A stretch of DNA of 64,000 bases from Rhodohalobacter sp. 614A (GTDB lineage Bacteria > Bacteroidota > Rhodothermia > Balneolales > Balneolaceae): NCBI RefSeq assembly GCF_021462415.1, contig NZ_JAKEDS010000001.1, positions 2,099,935 to 2,163,934 of the forward strand, written 5' to 3'. The position numbers and the translations under genes are program-made. Shown one piece after another: positions 53,258 to 63,929 of this stretch. The notes under the pieces are model-generated. The model made no database searches and was not told the DNA's origin. It saw nothing but the letters and a program-made list of their open reading frames with translations. Position 1 is the first letter of the stretch; each line of letters starts with the position of its first letter.

Positions 53258-53968
53258 ATGAAAGGAATTGTTTTAGCCGGAGGAACAGGATCACGGTTAT
53301 ATCCGCTAACAAAAGTCACGAACAAACATTTACTTCCAGTCGGTAATAAGCCGATGATCTACTATCCTATTGAGAAATTAACCGGAATCGGAATCGAAGA
53401 AATTCTCATCGTAACGGGAACCGAGCACATGGGAGATGTGGTAAATCTTCTTGGTTCAGGGAAGGATTTCGGTTGCAGGTTTACCTACAAAGTTCAGGAT
53501 GAAGCCGGCGGAATTGCACAGGCACTTGGCCTGGCGGAAAACTTCTGCGGTGATGAGCCGATGACCGTTATTCTTGGCGATAACATTTTTGAAGCGGGTC
53601 TTTCCAAAGCCAGGGAGAATTTTGACGGAACAGGCTCTCAGATTCTTATCCAGAAAGTGGAAGATCCCGAACGATTTGGCGTAGCAGAACTGGAGGGCGA
53701 CCGGATTGTGGGAATTGAAGAGAAGCCAAAAGATCCAAAATCGGAATATGCCGTAACCGGGATCTACATGTACGATTCGCAAGTTTTTGATTTGATTAAA
53801 AACCTGAAACCATCGAAACGCGGCGAGCTTGAAATTACGGACGTCAATAACCACTATATTGAAAACGGCACTATGAAATACTCTATTCTTGACGGATGGT
53901 GGACGGACGCCGGAACGCCGGAATCGTACAAGGTAGCAAACAACCTTGCCCACAAATTAATCGGATGA
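53258..53968 (+). CDS. rmlA: Glucose-1-phosphate thymidylyltransferase, short form
   Basis: 236 residues. The nucleotide-binding motif is MKGIVLAGGTGSRLYPLTKV, with HLLPVGNKPMIYYP, ILGDNIF and GWWTDAGTPESY. It makes dTDP-glucose from dTTP and glucose-1-phosphate. It lacks the C-terminal 50 or so residues of the allosteric E. coli RmlA, matching the short G1P_TT form common outside Proteobacteria. It is first in the rmlA-D-C-B operon and overlaps rmlD by 4 bases. Confidence 0.92.
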   Translation: MKGIVLAGGTGSRLYPLTKVTNKHLLPVGNKPMIYYPIEKLTGIGIEEILIVTGTEHMGDVVNLLGSGKDFGCRFTYKVQDEAGGIAQALGLAENFCGDEPMTVILGDNIFEAGLSKARENFDGTGSQILIQKVEDPERFGVAELEGDRIVGIEEKPKDPKSEYAVTGIYMYDSQVFDLIKNLKPSKRGELEITDVNNHYIENGTMKYSILDGWWTDAGTPESYKVANNLAHKLIG

Positions 53969-54837
53969 TGAAGTTTTTGGTCACCGGCTCTGCGGGGCAA
54001 CTTGGCCGTGAGTGGGTCCATTTTTTACAAGAAAAAGGACTGCCATTTGAAGCGTTTAATTCCAGTGAGTTAGACATTACCGATCCCAATGTTGTTGCCG
54101 AAAAAATCACACAAGTTCAGCCCAATGTTCTCATAAACTGTGCTGCTTATACAAAGGTGGATGGCGCAGAATCTGAATCGGAAAAAGCTTTTCTGGTAAA
54201 CGAAAAGGGAGTAAAAAATCTGGCAGATATTTGTGAATCAACAGGTGTAAAACTGGTTCATTTTAGTACCGATTATGTCTTTTCCGGGAGTGATGAAGAC
54301 CGTGCCAATTATCCTGAAGGATATCCAGAAGAGGCCGATACCAATCCAATCAACAGCTATGGAAAATCGAAAGAAGCCGGCGAGAAGGTTTTGAGGGAAT
54401 CAGGCTGCGATTGGTTACTGATTCGCGTTTCCTGGTTGTGCGGCCGATACGGTTCAAACTTTGCAAAAACCATGCTTCGGCTTGGAGCGGAACGGGATGA
54501 GCTAAGTGTTATTGATGATCAGATCGGCTGCCCTTCCTTCGCTTTTGATGTTGTGGAGAAAACCCATCAACTTTTGAAGTTGGAGAAGACGGGTATTTAT
54601 CACCTGAGTTGTAAAGGAAAAATTAGCTGGGCTGATTTTGCAGAAGAGATTTTTAAACAAAGCGGACTGAAAGTAGCTTTAACCAGAATTTCATCGGAAG
54701 AATATCCGTTTGTAGCAGAAAGGCCACGATTTACATTACTCTCAAACCAGAAAGCAGAAAAAACAGGTTTGCATACATTAGCGTGGGAGAAAGGTTTGAG
54801 ACAACTTTTGGAACAAGTTGAGGAAAACCGGAGTTAA
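53965..54837 (+). CDS. rmlD: dTDP-4-dehydrorhamnose reductase
   Basis: About 290 residues. The Rossmann motif is TGSAGQLGREW at the N-terminus; the SDR active-site motif is YGKSKEAGE with FSTDYVFSG before it. It performs the last reduction to dTDP-L-rhamnose. The start is set at the ATGATG overlapping the rmlA stop, since upstream in-frame sequence belongs to rmlA in another frame. Confidence 0.93.
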   Translation: MMKFLVTGSAGQLGREWVHFLQEKGLPFEAFNSSELDITDPNVVAEKITQVQPNVLINCAAYTKVDGAESESEKAFLVNEKGVKNLADICESTGVKLVHFSTDYVFSGSDEDRANYPEGYPEEADTNPINSYGKSKEAGEKVLRESGCDWLLIRVSWLCGRYGSNFAKTMLRLGAERDELSVIDDQIGCPSFAFDVVEKTHQLLKLEKTGIYHLSCKGKISWADFAEEIFKQSGLKVALTRISSEEYPFVAERPRFTLLSNQKAEKTGLHTLAWEKGLRQLLEQVEENRS

Positions 54838-54865
54838 GATTTAAAGGTTTTATCAAAGATAGAAT

Positions 54866-55414
54866 ATGGAATTTGAAAGTACATCACTTCGTAATGTTTG
54901 GTTAATCAAGCCAAAGATTTTTAAAGATGACAGGGGGCATTTTCTGGAATCCTTTCGAAGAGAAATTTTCAAAGAGCAAGGTGTGGAATATAACTTTGTG
55001 CAGGATAATATCTCTTCATCCGTGAAAGGAGCCATTCGTGGATTGCATTATCAAAAAAATCCTCAAAGTCAGTCAAAATTGGTGATGGCTGTGTATGGAG
55101 AAATTCTGGATGTAGCTGTTGATATGAGAAAGGATTCGCCTACTTTTGGGGAGCATTTTTCAGCTATTTTAAATGATGAAAACAGAAATATGTTGCTCGT
55201 TCCTTCAGGATTTGCTCATGGTTTTTCGGTACTTTCCGAGAAGGCAACCGTACTTTATAAATGCGACCAATACTATCACAAAGCATCGGAAAGAGGTGTT
55301 CTCTGGAATGATCCGGCGCTTCAGATTGACTGGGAAGTGGAAAACCCAATTCTTTCCGAAAAAGATAAAGATTTACCATTACTTCGGGATGTAAATCCTG
55401 ATGATTTTTTCTAA
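54866..55414 (+). CDS. rmlC: dTDP-4-dehydrorhamnose 3,5-epimerase
   Basis: 182 residues of cupin fold. AIRGLHYQKNPQSQSKLV holds the active-site His, and VPSGFAHGFSVLSEKATVLY and YKCDQYYH hold the remaining site. It epimerises dTDP-4-keto-6-deoxyglucose. It lies between rmlD and rmlB, with 28- and 27-bp gaps. Confidence 0.95.
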   Translation: MEFESTSLRNVWLIKPKIFKDDRGHFLESFRREIFKEQGVEYNFVQDNISSSVKGAIRGLHYQKNPQSQSKLVMAVYGEILDVAVDMRKDSPTFGEHFSAILNDENRNMLLVPSGFAHGFSVLSEKATVLYKCDQYYHKASERGVLWNDPALQIDWEVENPILSEKDKDLPLLRDVNPDDFF

Positions 55415-55441
55415 AAAAAGCAGAATAGAACAGGCAGAAAT

Positions 55442-56452
55442 ATGAAGTTGATTGTAACAGGCGGAGCAGGATTTATCGGATCAAATATGATTCTCCACCT
55501 GCACAAAAATTACCCGGATGTTGAAATTGTAAACATCGATAAACTGACGTACGCATCAGATTTGAGTTACCTTGAGCCTATCAAGCAGTCTGATCGCTAC
55601 CGGTTCAAAAAGCTGGATATTGTAGACCGTGATGCTGTTCACGATTTTTTCCAAAAATGGAATCCGGACGGGATTATTCATCTCGCTGCAGAATCACATG
55701 TTGACAATTCAATCAAAGGACCGGAACCGTTTGTATACTCAAATGTTGTGGGAACATTTAACCTTCTGGAAGAGAGCCGTTTATTGTGGGAGAAGAATGA
55801 AAAGACGCTCAATCCAAGACGGTTTTTGCACATTTCTACGGATGAAGTTTACGGTACTTTGGGAGACGAGGGAAGCTTTAACGAAACGACATCTTATGCT
55901 CCAAATTCCCCATACTCGGCATCCAAAGCCAGCAGCGATTTTTTGGTGAGATCGTATCACCACACGTTTGGAATGAATACGGTGATTACCAATTGTTCAA
56001 ATAATTACGGTCCGCACCAGCACGATGAAAAACTGATTCCCACGGTGATTCGCAAAGCACTTGCCGGGGAAGAAATCCCGGTGTATGGAAAAGGGGATAA
56101 TGTACGGGACTGGCTTTTTGTGGATGACCATTGCAACGCTTTGGCAACGGTTTTCTTTAAGGGGAAAGCCGGCGAGCAGTACAACATTGGCGGAGATAAT
56201 GAGTGGATGAACCTGGAACTGGTAAATCATATTTGCCAGATTTTGAACCAGGAATATGGTGAGGGACCAGATGGCGATTATCGAAACCTGATCAGTTTTG
56301 TAACAGATCGCCTTGGCCATGACTATCGCTACGCTGTGAATGCGTCCAAGATCAAGAAAGAATTAGGATGGAAACCTTCGCAGGATTTTGATAACATGCT
56401 GAGACAAACCGTCCGTTGGTTTATGAAAAAATACGGTTATTTACAGTCGTAA
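55442..56452 (+). CDS. rmlB: dTDP-glucose 4,6-dehydratase
   Basis: 336 residues, an extended SDR. The NAD motif is GGAGFIGSNMI, followed by STDEVYGTLGDEG and the catalytic YSASKASSDF (Tyr and Lys). It converts dTDP-glucose to the 4-keto-6-deoxy sugar. It is the last gene of the four-gene dTDP-rhamnose set, which probably feeds surface polysaccharide synthesis; no glycosyltransferase is nearby. Confidence 0.96.
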   Translation: MKLIVTGGAGFIGSNMILHLHKNYPDVEIVNIDKLTYASDLSYLEPIKQSDRYRFKKLDIVDRDAVHDFFQKWNPDGIIHLAAESHVDNSIKGPEPFVYSNVVGTFNLLEESRLLWEKNEKTLNPRRFLHISTDEVYGTLGDEGSFNETTSYAPNSPYSASKASSDFLVRSYHHTFGMNTVITNCSNNYGPHQHDEKLIPTVIRKALAGEEIPVYGKGDNVRDWLFVDDHCNALATVFFKGKAGEQYNIGGDNEWMNLELVNHICQILNQEYGEGPDGDYRNLISFVTDRLGHDYRYAVNASKIKKELGWKPSQDFDNMLRQTVRWFMKKYGYLQS

Positions 56453-56555
56453 AGACTCATCGTATTTATGATTTTATAAATCGAAGGGATTTACCATTTT
56501 CCGGTTGATATTTTCGGGATCATCCTGTTAATCATAATTTTATCTATTCTGCGAT

Positions 56556-58019
56556 ATGGGCAAAAAAATTCTATTGGTACTTTTGGGTGCATTTCTGACA
56601 TTTCTTGTGGTTGTTGTTGTAAGAACCTTTCAGCTTGGAGATACGCAAATAGATCCACAGGCAAATCCGCAGGTAGCATGGGATGAAAATGCAATGATTC
56701 GCCGTTTTTCCGATGCCATTCAGTATCAAACCATTTCGGGAGATGAAGGCGCAGAGTTGGACTCGGCCGCATTTAATAATTTTCTTACTTTTTTAAGGGT
56801 TTCGTTCCCGCGTGTCCATAATACAATGGACGATACTCTTTTCAACGATTATACTCCGCTTTACTATTGGGAAGGAACAGACAGATCGCTCGACCCGATT
56901 TTACTGATGGGTCATTATGATGTGGTACCCATCGACTCTACCGATATAGACGGTTGGACGCATTCCCCGTTTTCAGGAACAATTGAGGATGGATACGTTT
57001 GGGGCCGTGGCTCTATGGACGATAAATTCACAGTAATGGCTTTGCTGGAAACAGCTGAATATCTGATCGCCGAAGGATATCAGCCGCAACGAAGCATTTA
57101 CTTTGCTTTTGGACATGATGAAGAGATTGGAGGGGAGGAAGGCGCAAGAACTGTTTCGAGATATCTGCAGGATAATGATGTATTTCTCCATTCGGTTTTG
57201 GATGAGGGAGGAGCCATTATTGATGGAGCTTTGCCGGTGGATCGCCCGGTAGCCATGGTTGGAATTGCTGAGAAAGGATATTTGTCACTCGAACTGGTCG
57301 CACGGAGTGCAGGCGGTCATTCATCACGGCCAACAAAAGACAACGCTGTAGCAATTTTAAGCGAAGCGATCACAAAGTTGAATAATAACCAGTTTTCCGC
57401 TCGCATTGACGGAGCTGTTGAACAGATGTTTGAATCGATTGCTTCCGAAATGCCGTTCAGTTTTAAAGTAGTTTATTCAAACCGATGGTTGACGGATGGT
57501 TTTTTTCGGAACCAATTGCTCTCCGATCCCTCTACCGCTGCGATGATTCAAACAACAATAGCTCCTACTATGTTGCGGGCCGGTGTTAAAGACAACGTTT
57601 TACCCAATGAAGCACGGGCCGTAGTGAATTTCAGAATACTCCCGGGCGATACATTTGAAACAGTGACCGAACACGTTAGATCGGCAATTGATGATGAACG
57701 GATTACAATTCAGCGATATGGCGAAACACAGGTGTTGCCCTCAGGTATTTCCAACGTGAACAGTTCCGGTTTTGAAGCACTCCAGCAAGCCATTATGGAT
57801 GTAAAACGGGATGTGTATGTAGCTCCCTATCTTGTTTTTGGTGCAACGGATTCCCGGCACTATTCATCCGTGTCCGATCAGATCTATCGTTTTGCTCCCA
57901 TGGTGCTTGCGGCTGATGATATGAGCCGGATGCACGGAACGAATGAACGGGTGAGTGTAGATTCTTATCTTGATTCAATCCGGTTTTACTCCCATTACAT
58001 TCGGATGAGTACGGAATAA
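56556..58019 (+). CDS. M20-family metallopeptidase (carboxypeptidase S / PM20D1-like)
   Basis: 487 residues. An N-terminal membrane anchor (ILLVLLGAFLTFLVVVVV) precedes an M20 catalytic domain: LLMGHYDVVP, WGRGSMDDKF and GHDEEIGGEEGA supply the dinuclear zinc ligands and catalytic Glu, and RMHGTNERV the C-terminal His. A dimerisation domain lies between. It is probably an extracytoplasmic peptidase or N-acyl-amino-acid hydrolase. It stands alone after the rml operon. Confidence 0.92.
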   Translation: MGKKILLVLLGAFLTFLVVVVVRTFQLGDTQIDPQANPQVAWDENAMIRRFSDAIQYQTISGDEGAELDSAAFNNFLTFLRVSFPRVHNTMDDTLFNDYTPLYYWEGTDRSLDPILLMGHYDVVPIDSTDIDGWTHSPFSGTIEDGYVWGRGSMDDKFTVMALLETAEYLIAEGYQPQRSIYFAFGHDEEIGGEEGARTVSRYLQDNDVFLHSVLDEGGAIIDGALPVDRPVAMVGIAEKGYLSLELVARSAGGHSSRPTKDNAVAILSEAITKLNNNQFSARIDGAVEQMFESIASEMPFSFKVVYSNRWLTDGFFRNQLLSDPSTAAMIQTTIAPTMLRAGVKDNVLPNEARAVVNFRILPGDTFETVTEHVRSAIDDERITIQRYGETQVLPSGISNVNSSGFEALQQAIMDVKRDVYVAPYLVFGATDSRHYSSVSDQIYRFAPMVLAADDMSRMHGTNERVSVDSYLDSIRFYSHYIRMSTE

Positions 58020-58091
58020 AAATGTGGGAATGCACGATTTTTTGTGATTGTTGTTAAGCCGTAAATCATAAACAAAGAACAAATTTGTATC

Positions 58092-58565
58092 ATGAGTAAA
58101 AGACAGTATTGGCTAATGAAATCCGAGCCCGAAGCGTACAGCATTGACGATTTAAAACAGGACGGAAAAACGCCCTGGGACGGTGTTAGAAACTATGCTG
58201 CCAGAAATTACATGCGCGACGAGATGAATATCGGCGATCGTGTATTGTACTATCACTCGAATGTAAAACCACCGGTTATTGTAGGTATTATGGAAGTTTG
58301 TAGTGAACCTTACCCCGATGCACTTCAATTTAATCCTGACAGCAAATATTTCGATAAAAAAAGCAGCGAAGAAGATCCAACCTGGCAATTGGTAGATGTT
58401 AAATTCGTTCAGAAATTTGAGAAGCCCGTCACACGAGACGAGCTAAAAGAAGTCAAAGAACTGGATGATATGGAGCTCTTCAGACTCAATCGTGTTTCCA
58501 TTACACCCGTAAGAGAGCATGAATACAAAAAAATTCTGGAAATGGCAGGGGCAGAAGAGAAATAA
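58092..58565 (+). CDS. EVE-domain protein
   Basis: 157 residues consisting of one EVE domain. WLMKSEPEAYSIDDL, the GVRNYAARNYMRDEM stretch, VLYYHSN and PVIVGIMEV form the PUA-like pocket thought to read modified bases in DNA or RNA. EVE proteins occur both as core housekeeping genes and in defence systems; here the neighbours (M20 peptidase, recG) favour the housekeeping type. It is convergent with recG, 34 bp away. Confidence 0.93.
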   Translation: MSKRQYWLMKSEPEAYSIDDLKQDGKTPWDGVRNYAARNYMRDEMNIGDRVLYYHSNVKPPVIVGIMEVCSEPYPDALQFNPDSKYFDKKSSEEDPTWQLVDVKFVQKFEKPVTRDELKEVKELDDMELFRLNRVSITPVREHEYKKILEMAGAEEK

Positions 58566-58599
58566 AAAATACAGATAAGTTACCCTTCGATGGGAGATC

Positions 58600-60666
58600 T
58601 CACCCAATCCCAAAAAATTCGGCTCTTTCTTTATAATAGGGTTCAAATACTTCTTTAAGTTTTTGATGCTTGGACGATTTCAATTCGGGATCAGATTGAA
58701 TGACATACCGCGCCGAATTTTTTGCACTTTCCAGCAATATTCTGTCTTCAACAATATCAGCATATTTGAATTCGGGAAGGCCGCTCTGTTTGGTTCCGAG
58801 AAAATCTCCGGGACCGCGAAGTTTTAAATCGGCTTCAGCAATTTCAAATCCATCCGTTGTTTCTACCATTTTTTTGAGGCGGTATTTGGCTGAGTCGGTC
58901 AGTTTTTGATCCGGCAGCAAAATGCAATAACTCTGTTTTTTGCCACGGCCAATTCGCCCCCGAAGCTGGTGAAGTTGGGAGAGCCCGAATCGTTCGGCAT
59001 GTTCAATCATCATGATCGTGGCATTTGGTACATCCACACCCACTTCAATCACTGTGGTTGAAACTAAAATCTGAGTTTCTCCTTCAGAAAATTTTCGCAT
59101 TTTGGATTCTTTTTCGCCGGAATCCATCTGGCCATGTAGCAGATCAATGTTAAAATCTGGATAACGCTTTTTGAGTTTCTTAAATCCCATGGTGGCATCT
59201 TTCAGATCCATCGCCTCAGATTCTTCGATCAATGGAAAAATCACATACACCTGATCGCCTTCTTCAACTTGTTGTTTGACGAAATTGTAAACGCCTTCCC
59301 GTTCGCTGTCGGACCGAACCGCCGTTTTTGCCGGTTTTCGTCCCGCAGGTAAATCTTTGATGACGGAGATATCCAAATCACTGTAAATGGTCATCGCCAA
59401 CGATCGTGGAATTGGGGTGGCAGACATCACCAGCAAATGCGGATGATTTCCCTTTTGAAGGATTTCGTTTCGCTGCTTAACTCCAAATCGGTGCTGTTCA
59501 TCAATCACAACCAGACCAAGTTTATTGAACTGAACTTTCTCCTGGAAAATGGCGTGTGTGCCCACAGCAATCTGGCACGTTCCCCCGGCAATATCAGAAA
59601 GAACATCGTTCCGAAGGGATGTAGATTGGCTCCCGGTGAGTAATCGAAAATTGATGCCGAGCGATTCAAGATACTCTTTGATTGTAAAATAATGCTGCTC
59701 GGCCAGGATTTCAGTGGGGGCCATGAACGCAGTTTGCCAGCCGTTGTCGAGCGCCATGAGTATCGCGCCAATTGCCACAATCGTCTTCCCGGCGCCAACA
59801 TCACCCTGGATCAGGCGATTCATTTGATTTCCGGATTGAAGATCACTCTTAATATCGGATAGAGAATTTCGTTGGCCATCCGTTAATTGAAAGGGGAGAA
59901 TTTCATTAAAGAATTTTTTGGTCAGATTCCCGGCCTGTAACTGGATTCCCGGTGCACGTTCAATACGCTGGCGTTTAATTTTCATCATGCTCAGCTCAAA
60001 TAGGAAAAACTCCTCAAATTTAAATCGTTCGAGAGCATGGCTTGCCGCTTTCCTTGTTTTTGGCTGATGTATAGTTTGAAACGCTTCTCCTCTAAAATGA
60101 AATTGATTCTCAGAAATAACGTTATCCGGCAGAAATTCCTCAAACGTAACTGATTTTAAAATATCTGTGATCCATCCCGTTAAAATTTTGTTGGAGATAT
60201 AGGCTTTGGAAAAATGTTTGTTTGAGGGATAAATAGGAATCAACGTATCCGGGATTTTCATTTCATCCAGCGATTCAAGTTGTTCCACTTCGGGATGGGC
60301 CATGCTCATATATTTCCCATATTTTTTTGCGGTGCCGTATAAAGAAACCCATGAATTTTCTTCGAACAGGTTGATAAAGTATTTCCAGCCTTTAAAGAAC
60401 ACTGCTTTACAAACTCCCGAGTTATCTTCAATCAGAACTTCAAGCCTCCTTTTATTTTTGAAACCGGCCACATTTTTTGATTTTACTTTTCCCACAATCG
60501 TCACAGGATCGGTATGCTGATATAAATTGCGGATTGGCTGAATATTGGATTTGTCGATATATCTTCTGGGAAACAGGTACAATAAATCCGCCGGAGATTG
60601 AATGCCGCTTTGATGAAGAGCCTTCAGACGTTTTTGATTTAAATTATGGAGGTCGAGTAGCTTCAA
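58600..60666 (-). CDS. recG: ATP-dependent DNA helicase RecG
   Basis: 688 residues. An N-terminal wedge (OB-fold) domain (about 50-150, DPVTIVGKVKSKNVAGFKNK) is followed by a helicase with Walker A QGDVGAGKTIVAIGA, DEQHRFG, MSATPIPRSLAMT, and motif VI QLRGRIGRGKKQSYC. It reverses stalled replication forks. The start at MKLLDLHNLNQKRL is family-like. It is divergent from rpsL, with about 190 bp between them. Confidence 0.96.
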   Translation of the reverse strand: MKLLDLHNLNQKRLKALHQSGIQSPADLLYLFPRRYIDKSNIQPIRNLYQHTDPVTIVGKVKSKNVAGFKNKRRLEVLIEDNSGVCKAVFFKGWKYFINLFEENSWVSLYGTAKKYGKYMSMAHPEVEQLESLDEMKIPDTLIPIYPSNKHFSKAYISNKILTGWITDILKSVTFEEFLPDNVISENQFHFRGEAFQTIHQPKTRKAASHALERFKFEEFFLFELSMMKIKRQRIERAPGIQLQAGNLTKKFFNEILPFQLTDGQRNSLSDIKSDLQSGNQMNRLIQGDVGAGKTIVAIGAILMALDNGWQTAFMAPTEILAEQHYFTIKEYLESLGINFRLLTGSQSTSLRNDVLSDIAGGTCQIAVGTHAIFQEKVQFNKLGLVVIDEQHRFGVKQRNEILQKGNHPHLLVMSATPIPRSLAMTIYSDLDISVIKDLPAGRKPAKTAVRSDSEREGVYNFVKQQVEEGDQVYVIFPLIEESEAMDLKDATMGFKKLKKRYPDFNIDLLHGQMDSGEKESKMRKFSEGETQILVSTTVIEVGVDVPNATIMMIEHAERFGLSQLHQLRGRIGRGKKQSYCILLPDQKLTDSAKYRLKKMVETTDGFEIAEADLKLRGPGDFLGTKQSGLPEFKYADIVEDRILLESAKNSARYVIQSDPELKSSKHQKLKEVFEPYYKERAEFFGIG

Positions 60667-60785
60667 ATCGATATATTGTTCTATATCAGTATTATATATT
60701 TTTTAACCATTTAGGGGTGTCAATATGTCCTTCAGAAACAAATATGAAGGAAACGGCAATAAATAGAAAAATTTAGCGCATTTTT

Positions 60786-60818
60786 TTTGCAATCTGTGAC
60801 AAAAAATTACTACCTTTA
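60786..60818 (+). promoter_or_regulatory. Bacteroidota-type promoter candidate for the str operon
   Basis: TTTG (60786-60789), a 21-bp spacer and TACCTTTA (60811-60818) match the -33 TTTG / -7 TAnnTTTG pattern known from Bacteroidota sigma factors, except for the last base. It lies about 40 bp before rpsL. Confidence 0.4.
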
Positions 60819-60857
60819 TGAGCTATTGATTTTACGAAAAACAAACAAGGTAAATCC

Positions 60858-61232
60858 GTGCCAACAATACAACAACTTATTCGCAAAGGTAGAAAAAGCA
60901 AGACCAGTAAAACAACTGCTCCTGCTTTGCAAAACTGCCCGCAAAAACGCGGTGTTTGCACACGTGTCTATACAACCACGCCGAAAAAGCCGAACTCAGC
61001 TCTTCGTAAAGTTGCCAGGGTTCGATTAACCAACGGTCTTGAAGTGACTGCATACATTCCGGGTGAAGGTCATAATCTCCAGGAACACAGTATTGTGCTT
61101 ATTCGTGGCGGTCGTGTGAAAGACTTGCCGGGTGTTCGGTATCACATTGTTCGTGGTACGCTGGATACAGCCGGAGTTGATGACAGAAAGCAAGGAAGAA
61201 GTCACTACGGCACCAAGAAACCAAAAGGGTAA
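60858..61232 (+). CDS. rpsL: 30S ribosomal protein S12
   Basis: 124 residues starting at [22 protein letters not shown] is followed by the decoding-centre loops [17 protein letters not shown] and [18 protein letters not shown]; the streptomycin-associated Lys in KKPNSALRK is wild type. It is first in the str operon (S12, S7, EF-G, EF-Tu), with a 24-bp gap to S7. Confidence 0.97.
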   Translation: MPTIQQLIRKGRKSKTSKTTAPALQNCPQKRGVCTRVYTTTPKKPNSALRKVARVRLTNGLEVTAYIPGEGHNLQEHSIVLIRGGRVKDLPGVRYHIVRGTLDTAGVDDRKQGRSHYGTKKPKG

Positions 61233-61256
61233 CAAGGATTTTTAACCTTATATATT

Positions 61257-61724
61257 ATGCGAAGAAAAACAGCTGAAAAAAGAGAAATTCAACCCGATCC
61301 CATTTTTCATGACAAATTGGTAACCCGGTTTGTCAATAACCTGATGAGAGACGGTAAGAAAGGTGTGGCAAGAAAGATTTTATACCAGGCTTTTGAAATG
61401 ATTGAAGAGAAAACCGGCGAGCCACCACTCGAAGTATTTAAGTCTGCTTTAAGTAATACAACCCCGGTTGTTGAAGTTCGAAGCCGGAGGGTAGGTGGTG
61501 CTACCTATCAGGTTCCTGTTGAGGTTCGTACCGACAGGGGTACAGCTCTTAGTATGCGTTGGATTATTCGCGCTTCAAGACAGCGAAATGATAAGTCGAT
61601 GGCTACAAGATTGGGCCGCGAACTGATTGATGCTGCTAAAAATGAAGGCGGCGCAGTTCGTAAAAAAGATGAAACACACCGAATGGCAGAAGCTAACAAG
61701 GCATTTGCTCATTTCAGGTTCTAA
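61257..61724 (+). CDS. rpsG: 30S ribosomal protein S7
   Basis: 155 residues: [19 protein letters not shown], then [20 protein letters not shown] and [15 protein letters not shown]. The length matches the family. It binds the 3' major domain of 16S rRNA and initiates head assembly. 41 bp separate it from fusA. Confidence 0.97.
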   Translation: MRRKTAEKREIQPDPIFHDKLVTRFVNNLMRDGKKGVARKILYQAFEMIEEKTGEPPLEVFKSALSNTTPVVEVRSRRVGGATYQVPVEVRTDRGTALSMRWIIRASRQRNDKSMATRLGRELIDAAKNEGGAVRKKDETHRMAEANKAFAHFRF

Positions 61725-61765
61725 AACAAGAAATTTCCAAACAACTACTCGAAAATTTTTTTGAA

Positions 61766-63910
61766 ATGTCTGAAGTAACGACGAAAACCGATCCAAAAAT
61801 TATCGACCGCATCCGCAGAACGCGGAACATCGGTATTATGGCTCATATCGACGCCGGTAAGACAACTGTAACTGAGCGTATTCTATTTTATACGGGCCGA
61901 AGTCACAGAATGGGTGAGGTGCATGATGGCGCCGCTACCATGGACTGGATGGAGCAGGAGCAGGAGAGAGGTATTACGATTACATCTGCTGCAACTCACT
62001 GTATCTGGAAAAATCACCGAATTAATATTATTGATACACCGGGTCACGTGGACTTTACCGTTGAGGTAGAGCGTTCGCTTCGTGTACTTGATGGTGCTAT
62101 CGGTGTTTTTTGTTCTGTAGGTGCTGTTCAGCCACAATCCGAAACAGTTTGGCGGCAGGCAAATAAATATAATGTGCCAAGAATGGCGTTTGTGAATAAG
62201 ATGGACCGAACAGGTGCTGATTTTTACAACGTGATTCATCAGATGAAAGACAAACTGAATGCGAATCCTATTCCGATTCAAATTCCTATTGGCGCTGAGG
62301 AGAACTTCAAGGGAGTTGTTGACCTTATTAATATGCAGGGAATTATTTGGGACGATGAGTCACTTGGTGCCAAATACGAAGTAGTTGATATTCCTGAGGA
62401 TCTGCAAGAAAAAGCTGATGAGTATCACAAGATTATGCTTGAAGCTATTGCTGATCATGATGATGAGCTGATGGAAAAATATCTCATGGAAGAAGAAATT
62501 TCTGAAGATGAGATTAATGCAGCCATTCGGAAAGCAACGCTTGCGCGATCTATCACTCCTGTGCTTTGTGGTACGGCGCTGAAAAATAAAGGTGTTCAGA
62601 TTCTTCTTGATAAAGTGATTGATTACCTGCCAAGTCCGATGGATGTTGAGCCTGTAACGGGTCATGAGCCGGGAAATCCTGAGAACAAGATGAAACGAGA
62701 GCCTGATGTAAATGCTCCGTTTTCTGCCTTGGCTTTCAAAATTATGACAGACCCATACGTAGGGAAGTTAACCTTCTTCCGGGTTTACTCCGGGACGCTT
62801 GAGAAAGGATCTTATATCCTTAACTCGGCAACAGGAGATCGTGAAAGAATTGGCCGGCTGCTCGAGATGCACGCTAACGACAAAAAAGATATTGATGTTG
62901 TTCGTGCCGGTGATATTGCTGCGGCGGTAGGTGTGAAAAAAGTAGGTACAGGTGATACATTCTGTGATGAGGAACATCCTGTTCTGCTGGAAAAAATTAC
63001 TTTCCCTGAACCCGTTATTAAATTAGCTGTTGAGCCGAAGTCTAAAGCGGATGCTGAAAAACTTACAACCGGTTTGATTAAGCTGGCTGAAGAAGATCCG
63101 ACATTCCAGGTTAAGACTGATGAAGAAACCGGTCAGACTACGATTGCCGGAATGGGTGAATTACACCTTGAGATTATTGTAGATCGGCTGAAAAGAGAAT
63201 TTAAAGTTGAAGCAAATGTAGGTGCGCCTCAGGTTTCTTATCGCGAGACCATTACCAAGCCTGTTGAACATCAGGAAGTTTACAAGAAACAGACTGGTGG
63301 TCGTGGTAAATTTGCCGATATTCAGTTTGAAATTGCCCCGATTGAGCATTTCGACCAATATGCTGATGACGACAAAAAAGTTACACTCAGTGAGGGCTTT
63401 AAATTTGTAAATGAAATTGTAGGTGGTAGTATTCCTAGAGAGTACATCCCCTCGGTTGAAAAAGGATTCCGTGAGTCTATGAAGAGCGGTATCCAGGCAA
63501 ATTATCCGGTTCAAAATATTGGAGTTCGGTTATTCGACGGATCATATCACGATGTTGACTCTGATGCATTTAGTTTTGAGCTTTGTGCCAAACTTGCGTT
63601 CAGAAATTCTGCACGGAAAGCCTCTCCACAATTGCTCGAGCCGGTAATGACGGTAGAAATAACAACTCCCGACGATTATATGGGAGATGTGATCGGAGAT
63701 TTGAACGGACGCCGCGGAATCATCCAAAAAATGGATAATAACGCAGAAGGTTCTGTTGTAAAAGCGAAGGTACCATTGTCTGAAATGTTTGGTTATTCAA
63801 CAGATCTTCGTTCAATCACGCAGGGACGCGCAGTTTATTCGATGGAGTTTGCTGAATATGTTGAAGTTCCAGCTTCAAAAGCACAAGAAATAATAGAACA
63901 ACAAGGATAA
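61766..63910 (+). CDS. fusA: Elongation factor G
   Basis: 714 residues. The GTPase motifs are [14 protein letters not shown], the switch region [18 protein letters not shown] and NKMDRTGAD, followed by domains II-V ([18 protein letters not shown] in III and the [19 protein letters not shown] segment in IV). It is a full-length translocation factor in the str operon, 19 bp before tuf. No duplicate or truncated domain is seen. Confidence 0.97.
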   Translation: MSEVTTKTDPKIIDRIRRTRNIGIMAHIDAGKTTVTERILFYTGRSHRMGEVHDGAATMDWMEQEQERGITITSAATHCIWKNHRINIIDTPGHVDFTVEVERSLRVLDGAIGVFCSVGAVQPQSETVWRQANKYNVPRMAFVNKMDRTGADFYNVIHQMKDKLNANPIPIQIPIGAEENFKGVVDLINMQGIIWDDESLGAKYEVVDIPEDLQEKADEYHKIMLEAIADHDDELMEKYLMEEEISEDEINAAIRKATLARSITPVLCGTALKNKGVQILLDKVIDYLPSPMDVEPVTGHEPGNPENKMKREPDVNAPFSALAFKIMTDPYVGKLTFFRVYSGTLEKGSYILNSATGDRERIGRLLEMHANDKKDIDVVRAGDIAAAVGVKKVGTGDTFCDEEHPVLLEKITFPEPVIKLAVEPKSKADAEKLTTGLIKLAEEDPTFQVKTDEETGQTTIAGMGELHLEIIVDRLKREFKVEANVGAPQVSYRETITKPVEHQEVYKKQTGGRGKFADIQFEIAPIEHFDQYADDDKKVTLSEGFKFVNEIVGGSIPREYIPSVEKGFRESMKSGIQANYPVQNIGVRLFDGSYHDVDSDAFSFELCAKLAFRNSARKASPQLLEPVMTVEITTPDDYMGDVIGDLNGRRGIIQKMDNNAEGSVVKAKVPLSEMFGYSTDLRSITQGRAVYSMEFAEYVEVPASKAQEIIEQQG

Positions 63911-63929
63911 TACATAAACCTAATTAACC

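Noticed and set aside
58092..58565. EVE gene as part of a defence island
   Set aside because: The neighbours are an M20 peptidase and recG, with no restriction or modification genes. It looks like the common housekeeping EVE protein.
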